From Butyrivibrio sp. YAB3001 (GTDB taxonomy: Bacteria; Bacillota; Clostridia; Lachnospirales; Lachnospiraceae), in assembly GCF_900112195.1 (NCBI RefSeq), contig NZ_FOKR01000010.1, forward strand, positions 101,910 through 165,909: DNA of 64,000 bases. The letters run 5' to 3'. Made by a program: the position numbers and the translations under genes. Shown here one piece after another: positions 1-13,036 of the stretch. Position 1 is the stretch's first letter; the number at the start of each line of letters is the position of its first letter. Below the pieces are notes generated by a model. The model was not told the DNA's origin. It saw nothing but the letters and a program-made list of their open reading frames with translations, and did no database searches.

Positions 1-1161
<1,161 letters not shown>

Positions 1162-1226
1162 CCGCTCTAAATGAGTATTTTTCTCACACAAGTATCACGA
1201 GAACACAATACACATCAAACAAAATA

Positions 1227-1266
1227 GTACCAGCCACAGTGAAAAAAGGTTCATAGTGACTGGTAC
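1227..1266 (-). terminator. Probable terminator after the DUF3237-like gene
   Basis: Arms 1227-1243 and 1250-1266 (GTACCAG...GAA against its imperfect complement) form a 17-bp stem with a short loop, followed on the minus strand by TATTTTGTTTG. It lies 60 nt past the 1325 stop codon. Confidence 0.55.
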
Positions 1267-1324
1267 GTAGCCTCTTGCATTTATGCATATGCCCGGTTAC
1301 TTATCATTTGCAACATAAACTTAC

Positions 1325-1720
1325 TTAAACCAAGAAAATATGGACCAATACACCGCCTTCGATTCCTTCGACAGTTGATGATAGATTTGCTTCCTCAAGA
1401 TAAGAAAGTTCTTTACTATCAGTAATGATATGCGGAACAGCTTTTATTTGCCCATCTTTTCCAACCTGTCCGTTGTTTTCTACAAAGATTCTGCATTTGT
1501 TTCCGGCACTGTCCTGCCCCTCTAAGATATATCTGGCAGATAACAAAGTTTCTTTATCTGCAGTGTCCTTCTGGGTATCAACACCTCCCGGAAGAACATT
1601 GCCCTTAAATACGGGACAATCACAGGTGCCCCCAAACAGAATCATCCTGGCACTTTCGTTCTTTCCTTTTACTTCCAAACAATCTGTAATAGCAACTCTT
1701 ATTGCAAGTACTTCTTCCAT
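1325..1720 (-). CDS. DUF3237-like small protein
   Basis: 131 residues, no signal peptide or membrane segment. The middle part GGTCDCPVFKGNVLPGGVDT followed by LLSARYILEGQD fits the DUF3237 (PF11578) pattern, in which a GxVxGPxxxGxxLPGGxDWQ stretch is followed by ARYxLxxDDG. The family is a predicted beta-barrel of unknown biochemical role. AAAAGATAAAAAATG gives a modest ribosome site. It stands alone between the enolase and the patatin relic. Family call is by motif only. Confidence 0.7.
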   Translation of the reverse strand: MEEVLAIRVAITDCLEVKGKNESARMILFGGTCDCPVFKGNVLPGGVDTQKDTADKETLLSARYILEGQDSAGNKCRIFVENNGQVGKDGQIKAVPHIITDSKELSYLEEANLSSTVEGIEGGVLVHIFLV

Positions 1721-1743
1721 TTTTTATCTTTTCCTTCCACATC

Positions 1744-1975
1744 TTATTTTAGATATTTGTTCAGTGCAAAAAGATTTTTCTTTGCATCGTTGTAGCCAAG
1801 CCAGTATAGATTCCCAAGCTTGTTCATGTTGCTCTCAACTCTCTTTACAGTTACATGCTCAGAAGGCGCAATTACAAATATCCTGCCTTTTTTTCCAGAA
1901 GGTCAATCTCATCGCACTCTTTGTTATAATCATCATCCATGGTCATGAGGCATATCACTTTTATATCTTGCTATG
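1744..1975 (-). pseudogene. Relic: C-terminus of a patatin-like phospholipase
   Basis: With no long open frame, the minus strand still encodes GKKGRIFVIAPSEHVTVKRV, then KLGNLYWLGYNDAKKNL...KYLK and a stop at 1744, which is the C-terminal end (DUF6363 region) of patatin-like phospholipases. The preceding stretch KECDEIDLLEKK lies in another frame and joins across an A7 run near 1892-1898; one extra A would restore a continuous frame. The catalytic N-terminal domain is absent. So this is a truncated, frameshifted relic rather than a working lipase. Confidence 0.7.
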
Positions 1976-1993
1976 TCTGTCAACGATAAATAT

Positions 1994-3382
1994 TCATTTT
2001 CTGTAATATTCTTTTTTATCCTTATACATCTGTTCATCAGCTGCCTGGATAGCGGCGTTTAGATCATATTCCCCATGGCAATAAACGCTGCCCACAGCAA
2101 AGCTTACATCGTATGTATTATCTGCCATACCCTTTAGTTGAGATACCTGCTCTCTCATCTTTTCCTCGGTAATATCCGGACAAAGCACCACAAATTCATC
2201 GCCGCCAATACGATAAATCTGATTGTCACCAAAGACAATTTTTAGAAGAGATGCCGCCCTCATAAGCAATTTATCTCCAGCATCATGTCCCTTTTCATCA
2301 TTAGCCTTTTTAAGTCCGTTCAAATCTGTAAATATAACTGCCATGGATTCAGGTGCTTTTCTATGTTCCTGAGCAAGTCCGGTAATATACTCATCCATTG
2401 CATTACGGTTGCCAACCTGTGTCAGTGTATCCACAGTGCTCTTTATCTCCAGCTTAGACATAAGCTGATGGTTTTTTATAACTGCAGCAAGCAAAAACGT
2501 TGAGAGTTCCAGCGTTTCCTTTATCTGATCTGACCTAGTCACATCATAGTTTGCAGCCCAGATAAAGCCTACCAGCGTCTGACCATATCTAATAGCATAG
2601 AGAATGATATTGTGGATACCATAATCGCATAAAGATTTATGCCATACAGGATCCCTCTCTTCTATGATATGAAAATCATCAACCAGTAAACAGTCAGAAA
2701 GTGCCAGATCATCTTCCCAGGCCTTTGCTACTTCAAATGGAGTTCGCCCCATCTGCCTGGCAATTTCTTCCATAAACTGTTCTCGTCTTCCAGTAGAATC
2801 GATAAATGAACAAATCTGGGTATCATTATCTACTGTATACAGAGCACACCTTTCAGCACCGCAAAATTCTCTGATCTGTGTCGCAACATCAGTAATAGCC
2901 TGGTAAAAATTCTGTGTTTCATGCAGTTTGATTCCTATATTCAACACAGCACTGGCGATTTCCGGAGTCTTAAGAGACATGGAATCAGTTTCCATCTGCT
3001 CTGAAAAAGTGATCACATAAAGACAGAATAATCTCTTACTTCCCGCAGGCGCTTCCGGCATCTTGTCATCATCCCATATATTTGATATAGGAATATAAAA
3101 TCCCTTTAACCAAAGGCCACGGGCATTAACATATGAATACAATGGCTTGGAAGTACTGGCACATTTATAGACATAATCTTCAAAATTCAGATCCATCCAA
3201 TAGTTCCGGTAAGGTATTCCGGGATAAAACTCCGGCGCTTCCGGATTCATCTGAAGCATGACCACATTTTGCTTATTAACGGCCATCAGCCTAATCTCGC
3301 TATAACTTCCATCTTCCAAAAGATCAAAAGAATAAAGGCTCGCAAAGCCATCTATACCCTCTATCCAAGACTGGTAATCCAT
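1994..3382 (-). CDS. Diguanylate cyclase (GAF + GGDEF)
   Basis: About 462 residues. The C-terminal third is a GGDEF domain with STVDTLTQVGNRNAMDEYI, FTDLNGLKKANDEKGHDAGD and the active-site RIGGDEFVVL, so it should condense two GTP into cyclic di-GMP. The central region (residues ~155-310) looks like a GAF sensory domain; the N-terminal ~150 residues are unrecognised. No membrane segments, so a soluble sensor. A GTG start 12 nt upstream is possible, but GAGGTGG with 8-nt spacing favours ATG at 3382. No I-site RxxD was clearly seen before GGDEF. The neighbouring genes give no functional hint. Confidence 0.92.
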   Translation of the reverse strand: MDYQSWIEGIDGFASLYSFDLLEDGSYSEIRLMAVNKQNVVMLQMNPEAPEFYPGIPYRNYWMDLNFEDYVYKCASTSKPLYSYVNARGLWLKGFYIPISNIWDDDKMPEAPAGSKRLFCLYVITFSEQMETDSMSLKTPEIASAVLNIGIKLHETQNFYQAITDVATQIREFCGAERCALYTVDNDTQICSFIDSTGRREQFMEEIARQMGRTPFEVAKAWEDDLALSDCLLVDDFHIIEERDPVWHKSLCDYGIHNIILYAIRYGQTLVGFIWAANYDVTRSDQIKETLELSTFLLAAVIKNHQLMSKLEIKSTVDTLTQVGNRNAMDEYITGLAQEHRKAPESMAVIFTDLNGLKKANDEKGHDAGDKLLMRAASLLKIVFGDNQIYRIGGDEFVVLCPDITEEKMREQVSQLKGMADNTYDVSFAVGSVYCHGEYDLNAAIQAADEQMYKDKKEYYRK

Positions 3383-3504
3383 AAAATTTCCCACCTCATA
3401 TAAATCTATTATTCATAAAAATATAAATATTATTTTTTCCTATCTCAAATCATAGTATTATCTAAGCATTTTGCCAACTCAAAAAATGATAATTACACAA
3501 GAAA

Positions 3505-3629
3505 GAATGTCGCTCGCGACATTCTCGCGCCGAGCGCGTTTGCATTTATGCAATATATTCCTATCGCGCGAGTGCGCATCCATAGCGGAGCGTTTTTTAT
3601 TGAATAGGTATTTCCTATTAAATAAAAAA
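3505..3629. repeat. GC-rich structured intergenic element, copy 1
   Basis: A perfect hairpin at 3505-3524 (GAATGTCGC-TC-GCGACATTC) is followed by CGCG-rich sequence and then a 37-bp block at 3572-3608 that recurs identically at 9216-9252. The block ends in an AT-rich 16-bp stem (3593-3608 with 3614-3629, one mismatch). The base composition contrasts sharply with the AT-rich surroundings, as expected for a dispersed intergenic repeat. It also lies just past the histidine kinase stop codon and might terminate that operon. Confidence 0.65.
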
Positions 3630-3648
3630 TAGATACTGATTGCTTGCA

Positions 3649-4890
3649 TCAGTATCTATTTGCCTGCTCAAAGGTTACCGTAATCCTTGTGCCAATTTCC
3701 TGTCTGGAGAGAACTTCTACACTTCCCTGATGAGCATCAATGATCCATTTGGCGATGGAAAGGCCAAGGCCAGAGCCCCCTGTTGAGGAATTTCTGGCTT
3801 TGTCGGATCTGTAGAAGCGTTCAAAAATATGGCTGAGCTCTTCACCGGCCATGCCAATACCTTCATCCTGAACGATGTATGAAATCTTACCGTCAGTTCT
3901 TTTAACAAAGAGCTTGATAGTATTGCCCTTGTCAGAGTACTTGGCTGCATTCTGGACAAATATTCTTATAGACTGCTTGATCATTGCCTTATCACCATTA
4001 ATATAGCAGTTTTCATTTTCTTCATAGATATACTTGTGATCCGAATCTATCATCATAGACTCTTCCCACACCTCTCTCATTACATCAGAAAGATCCAGCT
4101 TTTCCATTGATAGCTTCTGACGACCATTATCACCTCTTGCAAGGAAAAGAAGCTGGTCAATGAGCTCTTTCATGTTCTCTGATTCATTCTTGATAGCCTG
4201 GATAGCTTCCTCAAGGACAGCCGGATCATCTTTTCCCCAACGGTCAAGCATATTTGCATAGCCCTGGATAACAGCTATGGGAGTCCGAAGTTCATGAGAG
4301 GCATCGTCAACAAACCTTGCCTGCTGCATTCTTGCATCCTGCATCCTGTACAGTAAGCTGTTAAGCGCAGCTTCTATGCTGGCAAGATCTTCGTCACCTG
4401 TCGATATCTTCGCTCCGTTTTTCTCAGCAGGAACCTTTAAAATAGCCTCTTCCAGCTCTTCAAATTTGGTTGTATCAAGAGGAACCTCACTTATAGCTTC
4501 GGCCTGCAATGCCAGTTCATTCAATGGTCTTAACTTTCTTCTTATCCTTGCAGTGTGGGTAAAAGAAAACAAAAGATTAAGAAGCTGATAGCCTCCGACA
4601 GCAATAAGTATTATTCCGGTAAAATAGACGTATTCACGCATCGGAAAACTATACGCTGAACTGTCTGTAAAGAAATTGAGAACAACATTTGTATAGCTAT
4701 CACCTGTTATTGAAAAACTTCTGACAGATTCATGCTCCGGAAGCGTTTGAAAGCTGTTATAGCCAAATAACCCAAATGACGCAAAGACAATGAGCAGATC
4801 TACAGTAAAAAAAGCTTTCAGTTTATTAAACCAGAAAGCTGTATTAATTCTTCTTGCTATTGATGATGTACGTTTGCTTACATTATTCAT
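3649..4890 (-). CDS. Two-component sensor histidine kinase
   Basis: 413 residues. Two membrane segments near 26-44 and 87-108 flank a short outer loop. They are followed by a linker, then a HisKA domain with the phospho-acceptor box FVDDASHELRTPIAVIQGYA (His199). The ATPase domain has N box QNAAKYSD, G1 DEGIGMAGEELSHIFERFYR and G2 GGSGLGLSIAKW. It would phosphorylate the response regulator encoded 2 nt upstream. Third gene of the UBA-like/regulator/kinase operon. Stimulus is unknown; the short outer loop suggests membrane or envelope sensing (inference). Confidence 0.95.
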   Translation of the reverse strand: MNNVSKRTSSIARRINTAFWFNKLKAFFTVDLLIVFASFGLFGYNSFQTLPEHESVRSFSITGDSYTNVVLNFFTDSSAYSFPMREYVYFTGIILIAVGGYQLLNLLFSFTHTARIRRKLRPLNELALQAEAISEVPLDTTKFEELEEAILKVPAEKNGAKISTGDEDLASIEAALNSLLYRMQDARMQQARFVDDASHELRTPIAVIQGYANMLDRWGKDDPAVLEEAIQAIKNESENMKELIDQLLFLARGDNGRQKLSMEKLDLSDVMREVWEESMMIDSDHKYIYEENENCYINGDKAMIKQSIRIFVQNAAKYSDKGNTIKLFVKRTDGKISYIVQDEGIGMAGEELSHIFERFYRSDKARNSSTGGSGLGLSIAKWIIDAHQGSVEVLSRQEIGTRITVTFEQANRY

Positions 4891-4892
4891 AG

Positions 4893-5570
4893 CTACCTTT
4901 CTTTAATAACATATCCGACACCTCTGACTGTCTGGATAAGCTTTATTCCGTATCTGTCATCTATTTTGGTGCGAAGATGTCTTACATAGACATCAACCAC
5001 ATTTGTTTCACCATCATAATCATAGCCCCAGATCTCGTTTATAAGACGTTCTCTGTCAAGGACTATGTTACAATTCTCCATAAGAATCCTAAGGAGCTCA
5101 AACTCGTAGTTAGTGAGCTCCACAGGATTTCCATCTGCACATACTTCATGTCTGTCAATATCTATAGTGACTTTGTCTATTGTGAGCTGTCTTGAAGCTG
5201 CCGCGGATGCGCCTTTTCTTTTCAGAGCTACTCTGATACGTGCAAGGAGCTCCTCAATAGCAAAGGGCTTGGTGATATAATCATCTGCCCCGGCATCAAG
5301 GCCTGATACCTTATCCATTACCGCATCTCTCGCAGTTACAAGGATAACAGGAGTTTCTTTTTTGGCCCTGATTCTCCTAAGTACCTCAAAGCCGTTGATG
5401 CCCGGCAGCATAACATCTAAAAGAATCAGATCATAATCGTTAGAAAGAGCCATATCGAGGCCTGTTCTACCATCCTCTGCCTTATCTACAGCATTTCCCT
5501 CATGAATAAGTTCAAGTTCGACAAAACGTGCCAGTTGTGCTTCATCCTCTACGATTAATATTTTACTCAT
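4893..5570 (-). CDS. OmpR/PhoB-family response regulator
   Basis: 225 residues. The receiver domain (1-~115) has the acidic pair EDE, phospho-accepting Asp in LILLDVMLPGINGFEVL, and the conserved Thr/Lys (VTAR, ITKPF). The C-terminal winged helix (~130-225) ends WGYDYDGETNVVDVYVRHLR and TVRGVGYVIKE, typical of OmpR/PhoB. Its ATG overlaps the stop codon of the upstream gene (TAATG), so translation is coupled. The four 11-bp units at 6209-6252 are the natural candidate binding site, implying autoregulation. Confidence 0.96.
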   Translation of the reverse strand: MSKILIVEDEAQLARFVELELIHEGNAVDKAEDGRTGLDMALSNDYDLILLDVMLPGINGFEVLRRIRAKKETPVILVTARDAVMDKVSGLDAGADDYITKPFAIEELLARIRVALKRKGASAAASRQLTIDKVTIDIDRHEVCADGNPVELTNYEFELLRILMENCNIVLDRERLINEIWGYDYDGETNVVDVYVRHLRTKIDDRYGIKLIQTVRGVGYVIKER

Positions 5571-6127
5571 TATTTCTGTTCTTCTTCCTTTTTGAATTCG
5601 TTTTTAATGTTCTCTGCAGTCTGAGATGCCTTGTCACAAACATCGTTTACATCTACAACCACTTTGTCTATACCTGTAAAATTGTAGCTGATTCCAAAGA
5701 AAAGACCAATTATGAGAAGTGGAACTGTGATCCAGAAGAATCCCAGAAGCAGAAGCACCAATACAAGAAGCGGAACACTTGCAATCTTCTGGCCACCCTT
5801 ATTTAAGCAGAAGTCGATCTCGAGGCTCTTTTTGAATAATACTCTAAAGAAATCTGCCAGATTCTTGAATCCCTCCTTGAAGTTGTTCTTATTGCAGTCT
5901 TTTTCGTACTGCTTCTGAGCAATCTCAAACTTCTTTACATTTTCCATATCCTGACTTGCTCCGGCTGTGTAAGAGCCATCCTTCGGTGCAGCTACTTTGC
6001 CCTGACGCTCAAGTTCAATAACAGCATCCAGCATATCGTAGTTCTTTTCCTCCAGAACTTTTTTAGCTTCCTCATAGGATACGCCAGTCTTCTCTCTAAG
6101 CTTTTCAACCATTTCAAAATTTTCCAT
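5570..6127 (-). CDS. UBA/EF-Ts-like domain membrane protein (DUF4342 type)
   Basis: 185 residues. The N-terminal part, LREKTGVSYEEAKKVLEEKN to about residue 43, is an EF-Ts N-terminal/UBA-like three-helix domain as in DUF4342 proteins. Residues ~115-150 are strongly hydrophobic (VPLLVLVLLLLGFFWITVPL), enough for one or two membrane passes. The C-terminus is charged. It is first in an operon with the response regulator (1-nt overlap) and kinase. A role as accessory membrane partner or output of the two-component pair is inferred from that linkage; nothing catalytic is visible. Confidence 0.75.
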   Translation of the reverse strand: MENFEMVEKLREKTGVSYEEAKKVLEEKNYDMLDAVIELERQGKVAAPKDGSYTAGASQDMENVKKFEIAQKQYEKDCNKNNFKEGFKNLADFFRVLFKKSLEIDFCLNKGGQKIASVPLLVLVLLLLGFFWITVPLLIIGLFFGISYNFTGIDKVVVDVNDVCDKASQTAENIKNEFKKEEEQK

Positions 6128-6201
6128 AACATTTACCTTCCTTTCAGATATTTATGAATTGCTTGTTCATTTGATATCTGAAATGATACACAGCCAAGAT
6201 T

Positions 6202-6252
6202 AATATAAGATTTTTGAAAGATTAAAATCAGATTAAAATCAGATCAAATTTG
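6202..6252 (-). promoter_or_regulatory. Tandem 11-bp repeats over the two-component operon promoter
   Basis: Two perfect units GATTAAAATCA (6220-6230 and 6231-6241) are flanked in phase by degenerate units at 6209-6219 and 6242-6252. A -10-like TATATT lies at 6202-6207, so the repeats cover the -35 region. OmpR/PhoB-type regulators bind head-to-tail 11-bp repeats at such positions, so self-activation by the regulator at 4893-5570 is the simplest reading. Confidence 0.65.
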
Positions 6253-6291
6253 CATGTATCATGCACTATTGATTTAATCACATCATTCCCA

Positions 6292-9075
6292 TTATAGCGC
6301 ATACATCTCTTGTGTTGGCGCAAAATCCGGCGAAACCATATATTTATATATGCTATCCTGCAGTGCTCTTGCCTCCGGATATTCCTGTAGATTATGCAGG
6401 TTCATGGAAGAACACAGTATTTTCCCATTTCCATATTTCGCTTCGAAAAGCTGCGCCATTGACCTTAAAGAAACATAAGAATCCATCTCTGCCACGATTG
6501 TTTTCATATAACCCGGCAATATGAACGCCCTTTGGGACGCCATGTGAAACCATTGCCAGTTACTGTGATACTCAGTTGGGAAGTTCCTGAAAATCGGGTG
6601 CTTGTCGTCTATAAGCTGCCCCATAGCGCCTTCCTGAAAAGGAAATGTTCCCACAGACCAAAAATCCGTTGTAAACTGTGCCTTAATAGAATCTGGAATA
6701 GCTTCCTTAGTTGAATCTGGAGAAAAATACACTTTCCCGCCACTTTTCAGGACATCCAACGCTTTTTCGTCCATTACCCGTGTTTCATATATTTCCGATG
6801 GACAAACCGGATTAGTTTCCGGATATACCCATATCGGATACGCAGCTTCGATATTCTCGACGCTTACCTTAAGATCAAATCGTGATGATTCATCAATTTG
6901 GGATAAGGGTATTTCCAAAAAGCCGAGGCTTGTCAGCTCACCTGCTTTGCAGCTATAATCATTTTTCTTTTCACCGTTAAAATACAATTGTTCCTTACCA
7001 TCATTATTTTTTAGAGCAAGCTCAAAACTGAAATCCCCGGAAATATCGGTCTTTCCGTAATTTGCCACCTTTACTTCAGCTTTCAGGACATCCCCTGTGG
7101 TATATGTGTACCTATCCATCAAAACCAGGACAGTCTGTGCCTTAAAAAATGCTTTAAATCTGCGACAATCAGCAAAGGGATATGATTTGGGACGTAAGTG
7201 TGAATTGAGCATACCTACAAGCGCCGTTCCCTGTCCGGTAAAATCCTGAAGCCCAAGGAGTGATATTCCAGACATCTCAGGAGTTCTAAGAACTGCCTCA
7301 ATTTCCTCTCTATATGCCAAAAGCGAAAGCTCACCTGTTGCGGAAACTCTCTTTTCATATTCGGAAAAAGAAAGCCCTGAAGTCTTTATCCTGTCTCTGA
7401 CTATTAAAAGATTGTCAGGTCTTGTAACGCCTTTAAACAGCTCAAGTTCATGCATATCAGGCAAAATCTCGTATTGGCCCACCTCAAAGCTAAAAAACGG
7501 TCTGTCATACTCTGCCCTTAAGTTCTTCATTTGGGCATCGAAATTTCTGTCAGTACACGGTGCTGACGAATTGATAATTCCGTTATTTCCTGCAACCGCA
7601 AGTCTTAAAACATCGCTTCCAACATTTGATGATGTATAAAAATCACTCTCGTTGTCTGTTCCCTTTGCACCGTAAAAATTGTTTGAGCCCCAGGCATAAA
7701 GTCTTGTGGAATCGATTTTCCTTGCAATCCGCATCAGATTGTGCATTTCCTCAATCCCTGCTTCATCTGTATGTAGTTCATTTCCCAGTGTAAGCATCAC
7801 AAAGGATGGATGATTTGCATAACACTTAACAATTTCCTTAATCTCATTCCTGTAAAACGTCCTGCTTTCATCGCTTGAGAATGCATCTCTTGGATTCCAG
7901 TTGGGAAGTTCCGGCTGCACTAACATACCAAGCTCATCTGCCGCACAAAATGCCGCTTCCGGCGGGCACCAGGAATGAAATCTCACGCAGTTAACGCCAT
8001 AAGACGCATACGTTTCCATGATTGTAAGCCAGCTTTTTTTATCCATCGGAGGATGCCCCGTTTCAGGAAATAAGCCGCAATTTGCCTCTCCCCTTAAAAA
8101 GATTCTCCTTCCGTTTAATGTAAGCCTTCCGCTCTCGTCATAGCCAAAATATCTAAGCCCAAATCTGACTGTTTTTTCATCGAGACTATTATATTCTTTA
8201 AGATTGCCACGTTTACATTCATCGCAATCAACGTTTTTACAATCAGTTAGCAATGTCACCTTTATTGTATGAAGCTTTCCATCCTCTTCATCCCATCTGT
8301 TTTCAGAGGCTTTATCGTTTAGTTCTACATGCTCAATCTTTATTGTATTATTACCATCTTCAACATTTACCTCTGTAACAATTTCTTTATCCAGGCATTC
8401 ACCTTCCAACTTCAAATAGTATCCCGCACAAGCTTTGTCCTCAGATTCAGGAAAAGAAATCTCCACATGAACATCAATCGTGCCTTCTCCGCTAAGCTCC
8501 GGATAAACACGCACATCAGATAAAATCGCTTCATTCTTTTCTTCTATATAAATATCTCCGATTATCCCATTCCAATTTGTCTGAGTTTCATCGGTAGCTG
8601 CCGAAGAAAAAGTAATATCTCTGTAAGGAAGCCCCGGATAAGTATTATCCACTGTCACCGCAAGTTCGCTTCCCTTTTTCAAAAGACCTGTAAGCTCAAA
8701 TATCGTAGGCGTGCTAAGTCCCCACCTGAACACTTTCACATCTTTTCCGTCAACCATTAAGGATGCTTTTCTTGTTCGCTCCAGGAAAAGAAAATATCTC
8801 TTATCATCACTTACTTCTTTGTCAAAAGATCTGGTAAAAGTAGCTGCACCTTCATAAGTAAATTTTCTTGTAAGCCTTGTAGCAATTCTCGAATCGCATT
8901 CTGAATTTTTTTCTATTTCTTTATTTCGTTCTTCAACATCCGGATGCCATGCCTTTGCTACTTTATCTTCATCGCCAATTTCATTCTCATCAAGACTTGC
9001 AGGAAGAAATCCATCTTCCTTTACTCTTTGGTCCGAGAGAGAAATTTTCCACTTTCCACTTAAATCGTATTTCAT
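6292..9075 (-). CDS. Glycoside hydrolase family 2 protein
   Basis: 927 residues, no signal peptide, so cytoplasmic. It has the GH2 order: an N-terminal sugar-binding beta-sandwich (~1-180), an immunoglobulin-like domain (~180-310) and a TIM barrel from ~315. The barrel contains LNGRRIFLRGEANCGLFPET, VRFHSWCPPEAAF, the acid/base in MLTLGNELHTD (Glu433) and a probable nucleophile in FFSFEVGQYEILPD (Glu531). C-terminal accessory domains follow. Specificity cannot be read: beta-galactosidase, beta-glucuronidase or arabinosidase activity are all possible. It lies beside the secreted xylanase and could act on imported hemicellulose fragments. It has its own -10 (9154-9159, TATAAT). Confidence 0.9.
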   Translation of the reverse strand: MKYDLSGKWKISLSDQRVKEDGFLPASLDENEIGDEDKVAKAWHPDVEERNKEIEKNSECDSRIATRLTRKFTYEGAATFTRSFDKEVSDDKRYFLFLERTRKASLMVDGKDVKVFRWGLSTPTIFELTGLLKKGSELAVTVDNTYPGLPYRDITFSSAATDETQTNWNGIIGDIYIEEKNEAILSDVRVYPELSGEGTIDVHVEISFPESEDKACAGYYLKLEGECLDKEIVTEVNVEDGNNTIKIEHVELNDKASENRWDEEDGKLHTIKVTLLTDCKNVDCDECKRGNLKEYNSLDEKTVRFGLRYFGYDESGRLTLNGRRIFLRGEANCGLFPETGHPPMDKKSWLTIMETYASYGVNCVRFHSWCPPEAAFCAADELGMLVQPELPNWNPRDAFSSDESRTFYRNEIKEIVKCYANHPSFVMLTLGNELHTDEAGIEEMHNLMRIARKIDSTRLYAWGSNNFYGAKGTDNESDFYTSSNVGSDVLRLAVAGNNGIINSSAPCTDRNFDAQMKNLRAEYDRPFFSFEVGQYEILPDMHELELFKGVTRPDNLLIVRDRIKTSGLSFSEYEKRVSATGELSLLAYREEIEAVLRTPEMSGISLLGLQDFTGQGTALVGMLNSHLRPKSYPFADCRRFKAFFKAQTVLVLMDRYTYTTGDVLKAEVKVANYGKTDISGDFSFELALKNNDGKEQLYFNGEKKNDYSCKAGELTSLGFLEIPLSQIDESSRFDLKVSVENIEAAYPIWVYPETNPVCPSEIYETRVMDEKALDVLKSGGKVYFSPDSTKEAIPDSIKAQFTTDFWSVGTFPFQEGAMGQLIDDKHPIFRNFPTEYHSNWQWFHMASQRAFILPGYMKTIVAEMDSYVSLRSMAQLFEAKYGNGKILCSSMNLHNLQEYPEARALQDSIYKYMVSPDFAPTQEMYAL

Positions 9076-9215
9076 GATCCTATCCTTTATTCTGTAGCCA
9101 TTTTAAGGTATATGTATGCGTTTTGATGAGTATTTCCTTTGCGCAATTACAAAATTATACTCAATTCATATTTCAATAATATTGCAAATCAGGCGTTTGA
9201 ACAATATAGAATCTT

Positions 9216-9258
9216 GTGCGCATCCATAGCGGAGCGTTTTTTATTGAATAGGAATTCA
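9216..9258. repeat. Dispersed intergenic repeat, copy 2
   Basis: Bases 9216-9252 are identical over 37 bp to 3572-3608. The copy is followed by its own small dyad, ATTGAAT-N4-ATTCAAT (about 9243-9260). The rest of the GC-rich element found at 3505-3571 is missing here. It sits between the lipoprotein stop and the GH2 gene. Confidence 0.75.
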
Positions 9259-9304
9259 ATAGAAAATAAGGTCTGAGCGATTCCGATCATAATATTATAG
9301 CTAA

Positions 9305-9826
9305 TTACATGTTAAAGTATTCATCTAACGAATCTACCAGTGCGAAGTCCTCTGCCACATCATAAATAGCACCATTTTCAACATATACCGGAAGAATGAT
9401 ATATGAGCTTGGATCCTCTGATCCATCTTTATAAATTCCAAGAATAGCATATCCTTCGCCTTCAACTATATCTGCTTCAAACTCTGCATTGTACACATTT
9501 CCCTCAATCCATGCATTTTCAACAGATGTTGAATCTTTTACGTTTAACGCACTGACTTCAATACCCTCTGTATTGATGGTTGTCTCAATATAGGCAAAAC
9601 CTTCATCCGCACCATAACGTATGTCTATATCATTCCCACTTATTTCTGTTGACTCTGTTACAGTAGTTTCGCCATTTACTGTCTCGGATGTGTAATTATA
9701 AGAAGTAGTGGTACCATCAGTTGTTGCAGAAATATTGAATTCAGTTGTTGATGTACTCTCTGAAGCGCAGGCACACAGTCCTGTTGCAAGCATTATTGAT
9801 GCAGCTAAGATAGATAATCTCTTCAT
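9305..9826 (-). CDS. Small lipoprotein of unknown function
   Basis: 173 residues. MKRLSILAASIMLATGLCAC is a lipoprotein signal peptide with the modified Cys at about residue 20. A Ser/Thr-rich stretch follows, then a compact domain with many acidic residues and the pattern GYAILGIYKDGSEDPSS. GAGGGAG lies 8 nt before the ATG. It should be anchored on the outer face of the membrane. No family recognised. It sits between the xylanase and GH2 genes on the same strand, but a terminator at 9992-10032 separates it from the xylanase. Confidence 0.8.
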   Translation of the reverse strand: MKRLSILAASIMLATGLCACASESTSTTEFNISATTDGTTTSYNYTSETVNGETTVTESTEISGNDIDIRYGADEGFAYIETTINTEGIEVSALNVKDSTSVENAWIEGNVYNAEFEADIVEGEGYAILGIYKDGSEDPSSYIILPVYVENGAIYDVAEDFALVDSLDEYFNM

Positions 9827-9991
9827 TTCTTTTTCTCCCTCTTGTATATAAAAATTTTTCTATGTTTTTTTGTTTACAAGAATAAGATTATCACCTGCTT
9901 TATCACAAAAATGTCACAAGATAATGATTTGAAACTCAGAATTGCCGTCCACAGTTGGGTGATTTTATTTGATAATCACAATAGGAAAGCG

Positions 9992-10032
9992 AAAAGACCA
10001 CCGATAAGCCTTTTAGCCTATCTGGTGGTCTT
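9992..10032 (-). terminator. Terminator of the xylanase/esterase gene
   Basis: Arms 9994-10002 and 10024-10032 (AAGACCACC/GGTGGTCTT), extended inward with a bulge, are followed on the minus strand by TTTTCGCTTTC. It begins 8 nt past the stop codon at 10040. Confidence 0.85.
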
Positions 10033-10039
10033 GTTATTT

Positions 10040-13036
<2,997 letters not shown>

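Noticed and set aside
1425..2006. 193-codon plus-strand open frame
   Set aside because: Mirror of the DUF3237-like gene and the patatin relic on the opposite strand; composition is Leu/Ser/Cys-rich antisense type, no SD.
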